Of a stretch of DNA of 7,965 nucleotides, positions 1-6,597 are shown one piece after another (the stretch's first letter is position 1; each line of letters begins with the position of its first letter). Source of the DNA: Bacteroidales bacterium (lineage in GTDB: Bacteria; Bacteroidota; Bacteroidia; Bacteroidales; Azobacteroidaceae); contig JAJBTS010000164.1 in NCBI GenBank assembly GCA_020860885.1, positions 1 to 7,965 on the forward strand, given 5' to 3'. The notes below the pieces were generated by a model. That model saw only the letters and a program-made list of their open reading frames with translations, made no database searches and had not been told where the DNA came from. Made by a program: the position numbers and the translations under genes.

Positions 1-4
1 ATAC

Positions 5-34
5 AAAAAAGGAGTATTCCATGGGAATACTCCT
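5..34 (-). terminator. Intrinsic terminator downstream of gpmI
   Basis: Bases 10-20 and 24-34 are perfect 11-base inverted arms around a 3-base loop (ATG on the plus strand). Read on the minus strand the hairpin is followed directly by a run of T (bases 9-5, within the A-run of the plus strand), which is the layout of a Rho-independent terminator. It sits about 53 bases past the gpmI stop codon, so it should end gpmI transcription. The plus-strand reading has only a short A-rich sequence after the stem, so it is directional rather than bidirectional. Confidence 0.88.
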
Positions 35-87
35 AAATTCTATACCAACTTTATTATTCTTATTTATTTTAATAGAAATAGGATTGA

Positions 88-1617
88 TTATTCTTTTATA
101 AGGTTTTTACCTGTCATTTCTTTTGGCTGATCCAACTGTAAAATATGTAATAAAGAAGGAGCCACATCTGCTAATTTTCCGTCTTCTACTTTCGCATCTT
201 TATTTTCGGATACATATACAAATGGAACCGGATTCAATGAATGAGCAGTATTCGGACTTCCGTCTTCGTTAACAGCATTATCTGCATTTCCATGATCTGC
301 AATAACGATGGATTCATATCCGTTTACTTTTGCAGCTTCAATGGTATCTTTCAAACAAGAATCTACTGCTTTTACTGCTTTTTCTATGGCTTCATATACA
401 CCTGTGTGCCCTACCATATCTCCATTTGCATAGTTAACTACTATGAAGTCAAATTTCTGTGAGTTAATGGCTTCTACCAATTGATCTTTTACTTCAAAAG
501 CAGACATTTCGGGCTTCAGATCGTAGGTCGCTACTTTAGGAGAGGATACTAATATGCGTTCTTCTCCTTTGTAGGGTTCCTCACGGCCTCCGTTGAAGAA
601 GAATGTAACGTGAGCATATTTTTCCGTTTCAGCAATATGAAGTTGTTGAAGGTCCAGATTGGAAAGAAACTCTCCTAACGTATTTTCCACATTTTCCTTA
701 TCGAAGATTACATTCATATTCTTAAATGTAGGATCATAAGGAGTCATTGTAAAATATTGAAGATTAGGAATAGTGTGCATTCCGTATTCCGGCATATTCT
801 GTTGACTTAAAACGACAGTAAGTTCTTTCGCTCTGTCGTTCCTGTAGTTGAAGAAGATTATAACATCTCCTTCTTCGATAACCGCTACTGGTTTACCTTC
901 TTTTACACAAACAATTGGTTTGATAAATTCGTCTGTTATTCCACCGAGGTAGGATTGTTCAACTGCATCGACCGGATTTTCAGTAGGATTACCAATTCCG
1001 TTTACAAGCAGGTCATATGCTTCTTTAACTCTTTCCCACCGTTTGTCTCTATCCATTGCATAATACCGACCGATAATAGAGGCTATTTTTCCTGTAGTTT
1101 TCTTCAGATGGTTTTCCAGTTGCTGGATAAAACCGGCGCCACTTTTTGGGTCTGTATCACGTCCATCCATGAAGCAGTGTATGTAAGTTTGATCGATCCC
1201 ATAAGTCTGACTGATTTCAGTTAGCTTAAATAAATGCTCCAGGGAACTATGTACCCCACCATCGGATACTAAACCCATTAAATGTATTTTTTTGCCGCTC
1301 TCTTTTGCGTAAGAATAAGCTTTTTTAATTGCCGGATTTTCCAGGATTGAATTGTCTCTGGCCGCTATATTGATTTTTACTAAATCCTGATAAACTACTC
1401 TCCCTGCACCGATATTGAGATGACCCACTTCTGAGTTACCCATTTGACCATCAGGTAATCCTACATTTTCACCTGAAGCCTGAAGTTGGGAATAAGGATA
1501 ATTTTTTAATAAATAATCCCAATAAGGAGTTTCTGTTTGAGAAATCACATCTCTTTTTGTTTTATCTCCAAATCCCCATCCATCAAGGATAACTAGTAAT
1601 GCTTTCTTTTTTGCCAT
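88..1617 (-). CDS. gpmI: 2,3-bisphosphoglycerate-independent phosphoglycerate mutase
   Basis: This cytoplasmic enzyme interconverts 3-phosphoglycerate and 2-phosphoglycerate in glycolysis and gluconeogenesis, using two metal ions (usually Mn) and a phosphoserine intermediate rather than bisphosphoglycerate. The 509-residue length is normal for the family, which belongs to the alkaline phosphatase superfamily. Visible active-site residues are D12 in the LDGWG motif, the phosphorylated serine S62 in [15 protein letters not shown]123 in SDGGVHS, D151-D154 in DGRD, R184 and R190 in [13 protein letters not shown]259 and R262 in NYRNDR, K333, D400 and H404 in GDMVGH, D441 and H442 in ADHGNAD, and H459. 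All are present, so the enzyme should be active. The ATG start at 1617 gives the usual short N-terminus before LLVILDGWG. The gene follows the peptidase gene by 59 bases that contain a candidate promoter, and is followed by a strong terminator, so it may be transcribed alone or by read-through from upstream. Confidence 0.98.
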   Translation of the reverse strand: MAKKKALLVILDGWGFGDKTKRDVISQTETPYWDYLLKNYPYSQLQASGENVGLPDGQMGNSEVGHLNIGAGRVVYQDLVKINIAARDNSILENPAIKKAYSYAKESGKKIHLMGLVSDGGVHSSLEHLFKLTEISQTYGIDQTYIHCFMDGRDTDPKSGAGFIQQLENHLKKTTGKIASIIGRYYAMDRDKRWERVKEAYDLLVNGIGNPTENPVDAVEQSYLGGITDEFIKPIVCVKEGKPVAVIEEGDVIIFFNYRNDRAKELTVVLSQQNMPEYGMHTIPNLQYFTMTPYDPTFKNMNVIFDKENVENTLGEFLSNLDLQQLHIAETEKYAHVTFFFNGGREEPYKGEERILVSSPKVATYDLKPEMSAFEVKDQLVEAINSQKFDFIVVNYANGDMVGHTGVYEAIEKAVKAVDSCLKDTIEAAKVNGYESIVIADHGNADNAVNEDGSPNTAHSLNPVPFVYVSENKDAKVEDGKLADVAPSLLHILQLDQPKEMTGKNLIKE

Positions 1618-1651
1618 AATATTTATTGTATTTTGTATTTGTTTTAGCCCG

Positions 1652-1684
1652 CAAAAATACTAAAAAATAATTTACCTTATTCAA
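1652..1684 (-). promoter_or_regulatory. Candidate Bacteroidota-type promoter for gpmI
   Basis: On the minus strand bases 1659-1652 read TATTTTTG, which fits the Bacteroidota -7 consensus TAnnTTTG, followed by C. A TTG at 1684-1682 lies 22 bases upstream, slightly further than the usual -33 spacing, and falls across the end of the peptidase gene. Initiation a few bases downstream would leave a leader of about 28 bases before the gpmI ATG. The box match is direct; its activity is inferred. Confidence 0.55.
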
Positions 1685-3683
1685 TTTCCCGGATTGCTTT
1701 TAATATAGGTTCGACAGATAAAGGGTTACCGGTAGCCTGTATCATCCATTGATTGGGAGTTAATTTACCTAAACGATAAATTCTATCTACTTCGGAAGCG
1801 AAATTTTTATCTTTCAGATGTTGCTCTAACTGAAACTGAATAATCTGTCCGAAAGAATAGGCTGTAAGATACAGCGGATAATTCAGCATGTGGGTATAAA
1901 TAGCTAAAACAGGTTCATCACGACTTCCGAAAACCGGAGCATAATATTCATTCCAGATTTCTTTAGCCAAATGGACGGTTGCTTCCTTCAACTGTTCTGC
2001 CGTAGCAGTGGGATTGCTATACATCCATTTCCAAACAGAGATATCCAATAGGGAAACACCCCCAATTTCAAACAATTGCCAGGCCTTATCTAAAGCCTCC
2101 ATTTCATCTTTTTCCGGGTCTTCATTTTTTATTCCCAGAATATCCAGATCCCTTTTCTGGAAAACGAAAGCTAAAGCTTCCGTAAAGGAAGTATTAGGAA
2201 CGCCATTTAGCATATAATAATCCACATCATATAGAGAAATTGTTTGTTCTACATTATGTCCGAATTCATGGATGGCAATGTTGTATCCTTTATAATCCAT
2301 TCCTTTTTCCGGGATTCGTGTTCGTAGATGTGCTTTTTGTCCTTTTCTGGCAGCACCCCAGGCATGTCCTGACCCTCTGGCTGCATCTACTTCTATCTTA
2401 CTGCCAAGATAGTGGGCTCTTTCGTTACTAAAGCCTAATTTTACCAAAATATTAGGTAGATCTTTTTCCAAAGCTTCTGCGTTGGGATATAATTTCCGGG
2501 TAAGTTCGCTTAATTTTTCTTCATTCAGGTTGCTTCGGGGTTTAAATCCGTCGTACCAGATGTCAAACGCTTGAAGATCCCGTCCTAACCGATCTTTAAT
2601 AATGTTTCCGATCTTTTTTAATTCCGGAGAAGAGAGATATTCTCTCAATAGTAATTCCGATTCTTCAAGGGAAATTTCCATATTTTCTGAAAAACTCCTA
2701 TCAATAAAAGTGTTTCCGTTATAGGAATCCATTTCTTTTACAGCATGAAATATTTCCAGTAAATTAGCATAGCGTTGATTATTTTCCGATTCATTTGAAG
2801 TTTTCCCGCCATTCTGAAATACTTCGTTTGTATAGGGATTCCAATCGTATTCTCCTGAATTGATGACACTCAAAGGAATCTCTTGATTAATAATTCGCTG
2901 CATTACTTTATAGATAGTATTCTGTTTGTCAAGACCAAGATCTCCTTTATTGTAGTTGGCTTTAATTTCATCCCTTAAGTTCCAGTGGGATAATAAGATC
3001 ATATCTTCAGGAAAGATTTTTTCTCCTTTCTGATTCAATAAATGACCGGCATAAATGTTGTAATTATTGGCATACAGTTCTACCTTATTTCCTATTTCAG
3101 AATAATTCTGCATTATCTCAGCAGGAACGCGAGATGTGAAAAAATCTCCCAGACGGGCATAAGCGAGATGGAGTCTGTTTTGCCCCAATTCTTCTTTTTC
3201 GTTCAAAGTTGTTTTTGGGTAATTCAGAGCAATGTAGAAAGCAAGTTTATTTCGATATAAGTCGTCATCCAGATGAGTTGCCGGATTGTAGGCGGAAAAC
3301 AATTCATCCACTTTAATTACAGGCCCTGTATTCTCCTGTATGTTTTTTTGAAGAGACAAGCTCATTTCATTGTAATTTCCATAGATAGCTTCCATATAGT
3401 CGCTGATTTTTAAGAAAGCAGCTTCTCTTTCAGCCGGATCTGCGATGTAATTTTCTTTACAAAAGAGAATAAAATCCTGGCTTGTTCCGTCCGATCCTGT
3501 CCACAACTGAGCTACCTGATTTACTCCTCTTTCAATGATTTCCTTATTTTCAGGATAATGTAAAGAGAGACTGTCCACAACTTCTTTTATAGTGTTAGAC
3601 GATAAATTTATCTGTTTTTCATGAATGTTTTTAGAACATCCTATCAAAACAAGTATACAAAGGGTAAAAAGATGTTTTTTCAT
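1677..3683 (-). CDS. Predicted lipoprotein zinc metallopeptidase, gluzincin type (M2/M3-like)
   Basis: This is a predicted zinc-dependent peptidase anchored to the cell envelope. The 668-residue product opens with a lipoprotein signal: MKKH, a hydrophobic stretch, then the lipobox LIGC with the lipidated cysteine at C16. The zinc site is HEFGH at 472-476, with a second-helix glutamate E502 in SFTEALA 26 residues after the last histidine, the arrangement of clan MA(E) peptidases. The spacing is close to that of angiotensin-converting enzyme (M2), and the C-terminal segment SFGQIIQFQLEQHL (about 610-623) recalls the ACE SFIIQFQ motif. The helix-rich region before it lacks a motif I recognise. 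It is not a standard M49 dipeptidyl-peptidase III, whose zinc motif is HExxxH. The substrate is unknown; oligopeptide trimming in the periplasm is a reasonable inference. The residues after C16 (SKNIHEK) are not the acidic surface-export signal of Bacteroidota, so a periplasm-facing position is more likely. The start lies 14 bases after aroC with no promoter box visible, which suggests cotranscription. Confidence 0.8.
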   Translation of the reverse strand: MKKHLFTLCILVLIGCSKNIHEKQINLSSNTIKEVVDSLSLHYPENKEIIERGVNQVAQLWTGSDGTSQDFILFCKENYIADPAEREAAFLKISDYMEAIYGNYNEMSLSLQKNIQENTGPVIKVDELFSAYNPATHLDDDLYRNKLAFYIALNYPKTTLNEKEELGQNRLHLAYARLGDFFTSRVPAEIMQNYSEIGNKVELYANNYNIYAGHLLNQKGEKIFPEDMILLSHWNLRDEIKANYNKGDLGLDKQNTIYKVMQRIINQEIPLSVINSGEYDWNPYTNEVFQNGGKTSNESENNQRYANLLEIFHAVKEMDSYNGNTFIDRSFSENMEISLEESELLLREYLSSPELKKIGNIIKDRLGRDLQAFDIWYDGFKPRSNLNEEKLSELTRKLYPNAEALEKDLPNILVKLGFSNERAHYLGSKIEVDAARGSGHAWGAARKGQKAHLRTRIPEKGMDYKGYNIAIHEFGHNVEQTISLYDVDYYMLNGVPNTSFTEALAFVFQKRDLDILGIKNEDPEKDEMEALDKAWQLFEIGGVSLLDISVWKWMYSNPTATAEQLKEATVHLAKEIWNEYYAPVFGSRDEPVLAIYTHMLNYPLYLTAYSFGQIIQFQLEQHLKDKNFASEVDRIYRLGKLTPNQWMIQATGNPLSVEPILKAIREIE

Positions 3684-3697
3684 GAGTAATTATTTAA

Positions 3698-4771
3698 TTA
3701 ATTGTTTACCTTATTTAATAAAAAAAAGTCGAGAAGGGTTATAGCAGCCATTGCTTCCACAATAGGAACGGCGCGAGGTAATACACAGGAATCGTGTCTT
3801 CCTTTGACTTTTAACTGGATTTCGTTTCCCTCTTTGTCTACCGTTGTTTGTGTCTGTAATAGTGTTGCTACGGGTTTGAAAGCTACTCTGAAATAAATAT
3901 CTTCACCATTGGATATTCCGCCTTGTATTCCACCTGAATGATTGGTCCTCGTACCAATATCTCCGGTTTCTTTTTTATAAAAAATATCATTTATAGAAGA
4001 CCCTCTTTCATGAATTCCATCAAAGCCCATTCCATAATCGAATCCTTTTGCTGCATTAATACTCATCATAGCAGAGGCCAGAGCTGCACTCAATTTACCG
4101 AAAACCGGATTGCCTAAACCTGCAGGAACTCCCGTACATACGCACGAAATAACCCCTCCAATAGTATCGCCTTTGGCTTTCGCTTCTTCTATTTGAGTAA
4201 TCATTTTATCTGCAATATCAGGATCGGGGCAACGGACAGGAGTCGTCTCTACTCTTGATAAATCCAATTGTTTGTAGTGAGTGTCTAAATGAATCGTACC
4301 GATTTGAGATACATATCCGGTAATTTCAATATTATATTCTTTCAGGACTAATTTAGCAATAGCTCCGGCAACAACTCTGGCAATGGTTTCACGTGCGGAA
4401 GATCTTCCGCCACCGCGATGATCTCTGTGCCCGTATTTTAGCTGGTAGGTATAGTCAGCATGAGAAGGTCTGAAAGCTTCTCTAAGATTCTCATAATCCG
4501 AAGAATGATGATTGGTATTTCTTATAATGAAACCGATAGATGTACCTGTTGTTTTTCCTTCGAAAATACCCGAAAGAAATTCTACCTTATCAGGTTCTTT
4601 ACGAGCTGTAGTAAGTTTTGACTGTCCGGGTTTTCTTCTGTTTAATTCATTTTGAATGAATTCCGTATCTAATAAAATACCGGCGGGGCAACCGTCAATC
4701 ACCCCGCCAATAGCTTCTCCATGAGATTCACCAAAAGAGGTCAATCTGAATATATTACCAAATGTGTTCAT
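3698..4771 (-). CDS. aroC: Chorismate synthase
   Basis: The product catalyses the last step of the shikimate pathway, converting 5-enolpyruvylshikimate 3-phosphate to chorismate, the precursor of aromatic amino acids and folate. It needs reduced FMN and acts in the cytoplasm as a tetramer. The 357-residue length is typical. Family signatures are all visible: GESHG at 14-18 with the catalytic H17, RPSHADYTY at 101-109 with H104, [15 protein letters not shown] at 115-129, NHSGGIQGG at 277-285, and [16 protein letters not shown] at 325-340. I chose the ATG at 4771, giving [18 protein letters not shown], which matches the normal family N-terminus; an in-frame TTG nine bases upstream overlaps the slyD stop codon and adds only three residues. 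The gene follows the slyD-like gene after 5 bases and precedes the peptidase gene by 14, so it sits mid-operon, probably translationally coupled to slyD. No other shikimate gene is in the window. Confidence 0.98.
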   Translation of the reverse strand: MNTFGNIFRLTSFGESHGEAIGGVIDGCPAGILLDTEFIQNELNRRKPGQSKLTTARKEPDKVEFLSGIFEGKTTGTSIGFIIRNTNHHSSDYENLREAFRPSHADYTYQLKYGHRDHRGGGRSSARETIARVVAGAIAKLVLKEYNIEITGYVSQIGTIHLDTHYKQLDLSRVETTPVRCPDPDIADKMITQIEEAKAKGDTIGGVISCVCTGVPAGLGNPVFGKLSAALASAMMSINAAKGFDYGMGFDGIHERGSSINDIFYKKETGDIGTRTNHSGGIQGGISNGEDIYFRVAFKPVATLLQTQTTVDKEGNEIQLKVKGRHDSCVLPRAVPIVEAMAAITLLDFFLLNKVNN

Positions 4772-4776
4772 AAGTG

Positions 4777-5331
4777 TCAATTACATCCGCATCCACATCC
4801 GGATTCATCATCGGAACCGTCACATCCACTGCAGTTACATCCTTCCGGTTGAGTTAATGCCGCGATTTCTTCCGGTGTAGCTTCGTGAACATCTATAACC
4901 TCACCTTCGAACTGTAAAGTTTCTCCGGCCAAAGGATGGTTAAAGTCCATTACAACTATTTCCGGTTTGATTTCTAAAACGGAGCCCATTAAGCGGTTCC
5001 CATTAGAATCCATCATAGGAAGAGTTTCTCCTTCTTTGATTCTCTCACTATCGAATTTGCCGTCTACCTCAAAAACATTTTTCGGTAGCTCAATCACATT
5101 TTCCTGAATGTATTCGCCGTAGGCTTCCTCCGGAGTTAAGGTAAAAGAGTAATGGTCATTGACTTGCAATCCTTCCAGGTTCTTTTCAAAAGCAGGAAGC
5201 ATCATACCCATACCAAACATAAATGTCAGAGGATTTTCTTTTGTAGCGCGTTCCATCAACTCTTTTTCTCCTTCTTCATCAACAGTCAGATCATAGGTTA
5301 GAGAAACGATTTTGCCTTCAGATATTTTCAT
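4777..5331 (-). CDS. slyD: SlyD-like FKBP-type peptidyl-prolyl cis-trans isomerase
   Basis: The product is a cytoplasmic prolyl isomerase and chaperone. SlyD proteins catalyse cis-trans isomerisation of prolyl bonds and bind unfolded chains through an inserted flap domain; in enterobacteria they also deliver nickel to hydrogenase. With the ATG at 5331 the protein has 184 residues. The FKBP halves are visible at about 1-70 ([17 protein letters not shown] at 39-55) and from 115 onward ([16 protein letters not shown] at 127-142), with the insert-in-flap domain after AYGEY (70-74). The tail is cysteine-rich: C165, C167, C170, C179, C181 and C183, a likely metal-binding extension, but without histidines. 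An in-frame ATG at 5355 would add eight residues, but it lies two bases after a TAnnTTTG promoter box, upstream of the expected transcription start, so I prefer 5331. aroC follows after 5 bases. Confidence 0.93.
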   Translation of the reverse strand: MKISEGKIVSLTYDLTVDEEGEKELMERATKENPLTFMFGMGMMLPAFEKNLEGLQVNDHYSFTLTPEEAYGEYIQENVIELPKNVFEVDGKFDSERIKEGETLPMMDSNGNRLMGSVLEIKPEIVVMDFNHPLAGETLQFEGEVIDVHEATPEEIAALTQPEGCNCSGCDGSDDESGCGCGCN

Positions 5332-5356
5332 TGTATATTCATTTATTAATTCCATG

Positions 5357-5364
5357 CAAAGATA
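5357..5364 (-). promoter_or_regulatory. Candidate -7 box of the slyD-aroC-peptidase operon
   Basis: The minus strand reads TATCTTTG at 5364-5357, matching TAnnTTTG exactly, within the short gap after the aminotransferase stop codon (5376-5378). Transcription would begin near 5350, giving a leader of roughly 18 bases before the ATG at 5331. The -33 region is weak: CTTT lies 18 bases upstream and TTG 14 bases upstream. The surrounding 12-mer TGCAAAGATAAG (plus strand, 5355-5366) recurs exactly in front of the aminotransferase gene at 6559-6570. Confidence 0.6.
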
Positions 5365-5375
5365 AGAATTATCTT
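5359..5375. repeat. Small inverted repeat overlapping the slyD promoter
   Basis: Bases 5359-5365 (AAGATAA) and 5369-5375 (TTATCTT) form a perfect 7-base inverted repeat with a 3-base spacer. One arm covers most of the -7 box. It could be a protein-binding site or a weak hairpin at the end of the aminotransferase transcript, but it is AT-rich and lacks a proper T-tract, so it is not a convincing terminator. Confidence 0.4.
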
Positions 5376-6542
5376 CTACAATAAAGCATTTTTTAAATTA
5401 TAAAGAGCTTTCTCCACTATTGATTTCGGACATCCTATATTCATTCGCATAAACCCAATACCTTCTTTCCCAAATATTTCTCCATCGTTCAAAGCCAGTC
5501 CTGCTTTATGAATGAAGAGAGCATTCAGTTCTTCCTGGCTTAGATTCAGTTTACGGCAATCCAGCCAAATAAGAAAAGAAGCTTCGGGTACAATTACTTT
5601 GATCTGGGGAATATTTTGTCTGAAATATTCTTCTACAAAAAGAATATTATTTTCTATGTAGGAGAGCATCTGTTCTCGCCATTTGGCACCCTTACTGTAG
5701 GCTGCTTCTGTTGCAATATAAGCGAATATTGTTCCTTCATTAAGTTCCCGGGAATGTAAATATTCATAAAACGGAACACGTGTTTTTTCATTAGGAATGA
5801 TCGAGAATGAACTTACAATACCTGCTATATTGAATGTTTTACTGGGTGCCATAAAGGTAATGCTGTTATTTCTGGCTTCTTCCGAAACTGTAGCAAAAGG
5901 GGTATGGATATTCCCGAATAATGCCATATCGGAGTGAATTTCATCGGAAATAACCAATATATTATGATCGTAACATATTTGCGCCAATTCTTTCAAACTT
6001 TCCTTGTCCCATGTAATACCGATAGGATTATGAGGATTACTTAATAAAAGTAATTTGCAGTCTTCATCAATAATTTTCTTTAACCCGTCAAAATCCATTC
6101 TGTACCTCCCATTTTCTTCAATTAAAGGATTTAATACAATCTGCCTGTTTTGGGCTTCCGGAACCAACCTGAACGGATGATACACAGGAGATTGGATAAT
6201 TATTTTATCCTGAGGTCTGGTAAAATAATCAACACAAAAAGCAATTCCTCTAACGATCCCCGGTATGTAAGAGAACCATTCCTGACGGATCTCCCAATTA
6301 TGTAAGTTTTTTAACCATTCCGATATAGATTGAAAGTATCCTTCCGAAGGCATTGTATAACCGAATATACCTTCGTCACAACGTTTCTTCATTGCATCGA
6401 TAATGAAATCACCACATCTAAAATCCATGTCAGCCACCCAGAGTGGTATTAAATCGGATTGACCGTATCGTTCTTGTAAAGCATCGGTTTTTATTGCTCC
6501 GGATCCTTTCCTATCAATAACTTCATCAAAATTGTAAATCAT
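5376..6542 (-). CDS. PLP-dependent aminotransferase / C-S lyase, MalY/PatB family
   Basis: This is a cytoplasmic fold-type I pyridoxal-phosphate enzyme. MalY/PatB members cleave the C-S bond of cystathionine or cysteine (beta-lyase, giving homocysteine or sulfide, ammonia and pyruvate), and some also transaminate. The 388-residue length fits the family. The N-terminal signature LIPLWVADMDF at 31-41 is characteristic of this group. Other visible residues are Y121 in SPVYHPF, N172 in NPHNPIG, D200 in ISDEIHSD (pairs with the pyridine nitrogen), the Schiff-base lysine K235 in APSKTFNIAG, and R366 in FMRMNIG, which should bind the substrate carboxylate. I chose the ATG at 6542; a TTG at 6563 would add seven residues but lies inside the -7 promoter box. 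The gene is divergent from the ModF-like gene and 44 bases upstream of slyD. The exact substrate cannot be decided from sequence; cystathionine beta-lyase is the best guess. Confidence 0.92.
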   Translation of the reverse strand: MIYNFDEVIDRKGSGAIKTDALQERYGQSDLIPLWVADMDFRCGDFIIDAMKKRCDEGIFGYTMPSEGYFQSISEWLKNLHNWEIRQEWFSYIPGIVRGIAFCVDYFTRPQDKIIIQSPVYHPFRLVPEAQNRQIVLNPLIEENGRYRMDFDGLKKIIDEDCKLLLLSNPHNPIGITWDKESLKELAQICYDHNILVISDEIHSDMALFGNIHTPFATVSEEARNNSITFMAPSKTFNIAGIVSSFSIIPNEKTRVPFYEYLHSRELNEGTIFAYIATEAAYSKGAKWREQMLSYIENNILFVEEYFRQNIPQIKVIVPEASFLIWLDCRKLNLSQEELNALFIHKAGLALNDGEIFGKEGIGFMRMNIGCPKSIVEKALYNLKNALL

Positions 6543-6544
6543 AA

Positions 6545-6567
6545 ATCTTTGTTTTTCTTGCAAAGAT
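6545..6567. repeat. Inverted repeat in the divergent intergenic region
   Basis: ATCTTTG at 6545-6551 and CAAAGAT at 6561-6567 form a perfect 7-base inverted repeat with a 9-base spacer. The left arm holds the plus-strand -33 TTTG and the right arm the minus-strand -7 box. It may be an operator, or simply the result of two similar promoter boxes facing opposite ways. Confidence 0.35.
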
Positions 6568-6579
6568 AAGCTAAGTTTG
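6548..6579 (+). promoter_or_regulatory. Candidate promoter of the ModF-like ABC ATPase gene
   Basis: TTTG at 6548-6551 and TAAGTTTG at 6572-6579 are separated by 20 bases, which is the best fit in the window to the Bacteroidota promoter consensus (TTTG, 19-21 bases, TAnnTTTG). Transcription should start near 6585, leaving a short AT-rich leader with no Shine-Dalgarno sequence before the ATG at 6598. Confidence 0.7.
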
Positions 6580-6589
6580 TATTCTCAAA
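6561..6589 (-). promoter_or_regulatory. Candidate promoter of the aminotransferase gene
   Basis: On the minus strand TATCTTTG at 6568-6561 is an exact TAnnTTTG box, followed by CA, and TTTG at 6589-6586 is a -33 candidate with a 17-base spacer, a little short of the usual 19-21. The leader to the ATG at 6542 would be about 12-15 bases. It overlaps the promoter of the divergent gene. Confidence 0.65.
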
Positions 6590-6597
6590 TAAAATTA

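Noticed and set aside
1635..1660. Possible hairpin GTATTT...AAATAC between the peptidase gene and gpmI as a terminator
   Set aside because: The stem is only six AT-rich pairs with a 14-base loop and overlaps the candidate gpmI promoter; there is no T-tract after it.
2256..2270. Classification of the lipoprotein peptidase as dipeptidyl-peptidase III (M49)
   Set aside because: The zinc motif is the five-residue HEFGH, not the usual six-residue HExxxH of M49, and the following segments look more like M2/M3 peptidases. A divergent M49 member cannot be fully excluded.
2240..2431. Plus-strand open frames of 60-90 codons inside gpmI, the peptidase gene and aroC (for example 241-462, 955-1224, 2008-2217, 2240-2431, 3042-3260, 3702-3896)
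   Set aside because: They lie antisense within strongly supported genes, show no recognisable motif or leader, and have low-complexity, hydrophobic or cysteine-rich compositions typical of shadow frames.
4780..4837. Repetitive GGATGT/GGATGC codons at the end of slyD as a DNA repeat
   Set aside because: They simply encode the Cys-Gly-rich protein tail; there is no repeat outside the reading frame.
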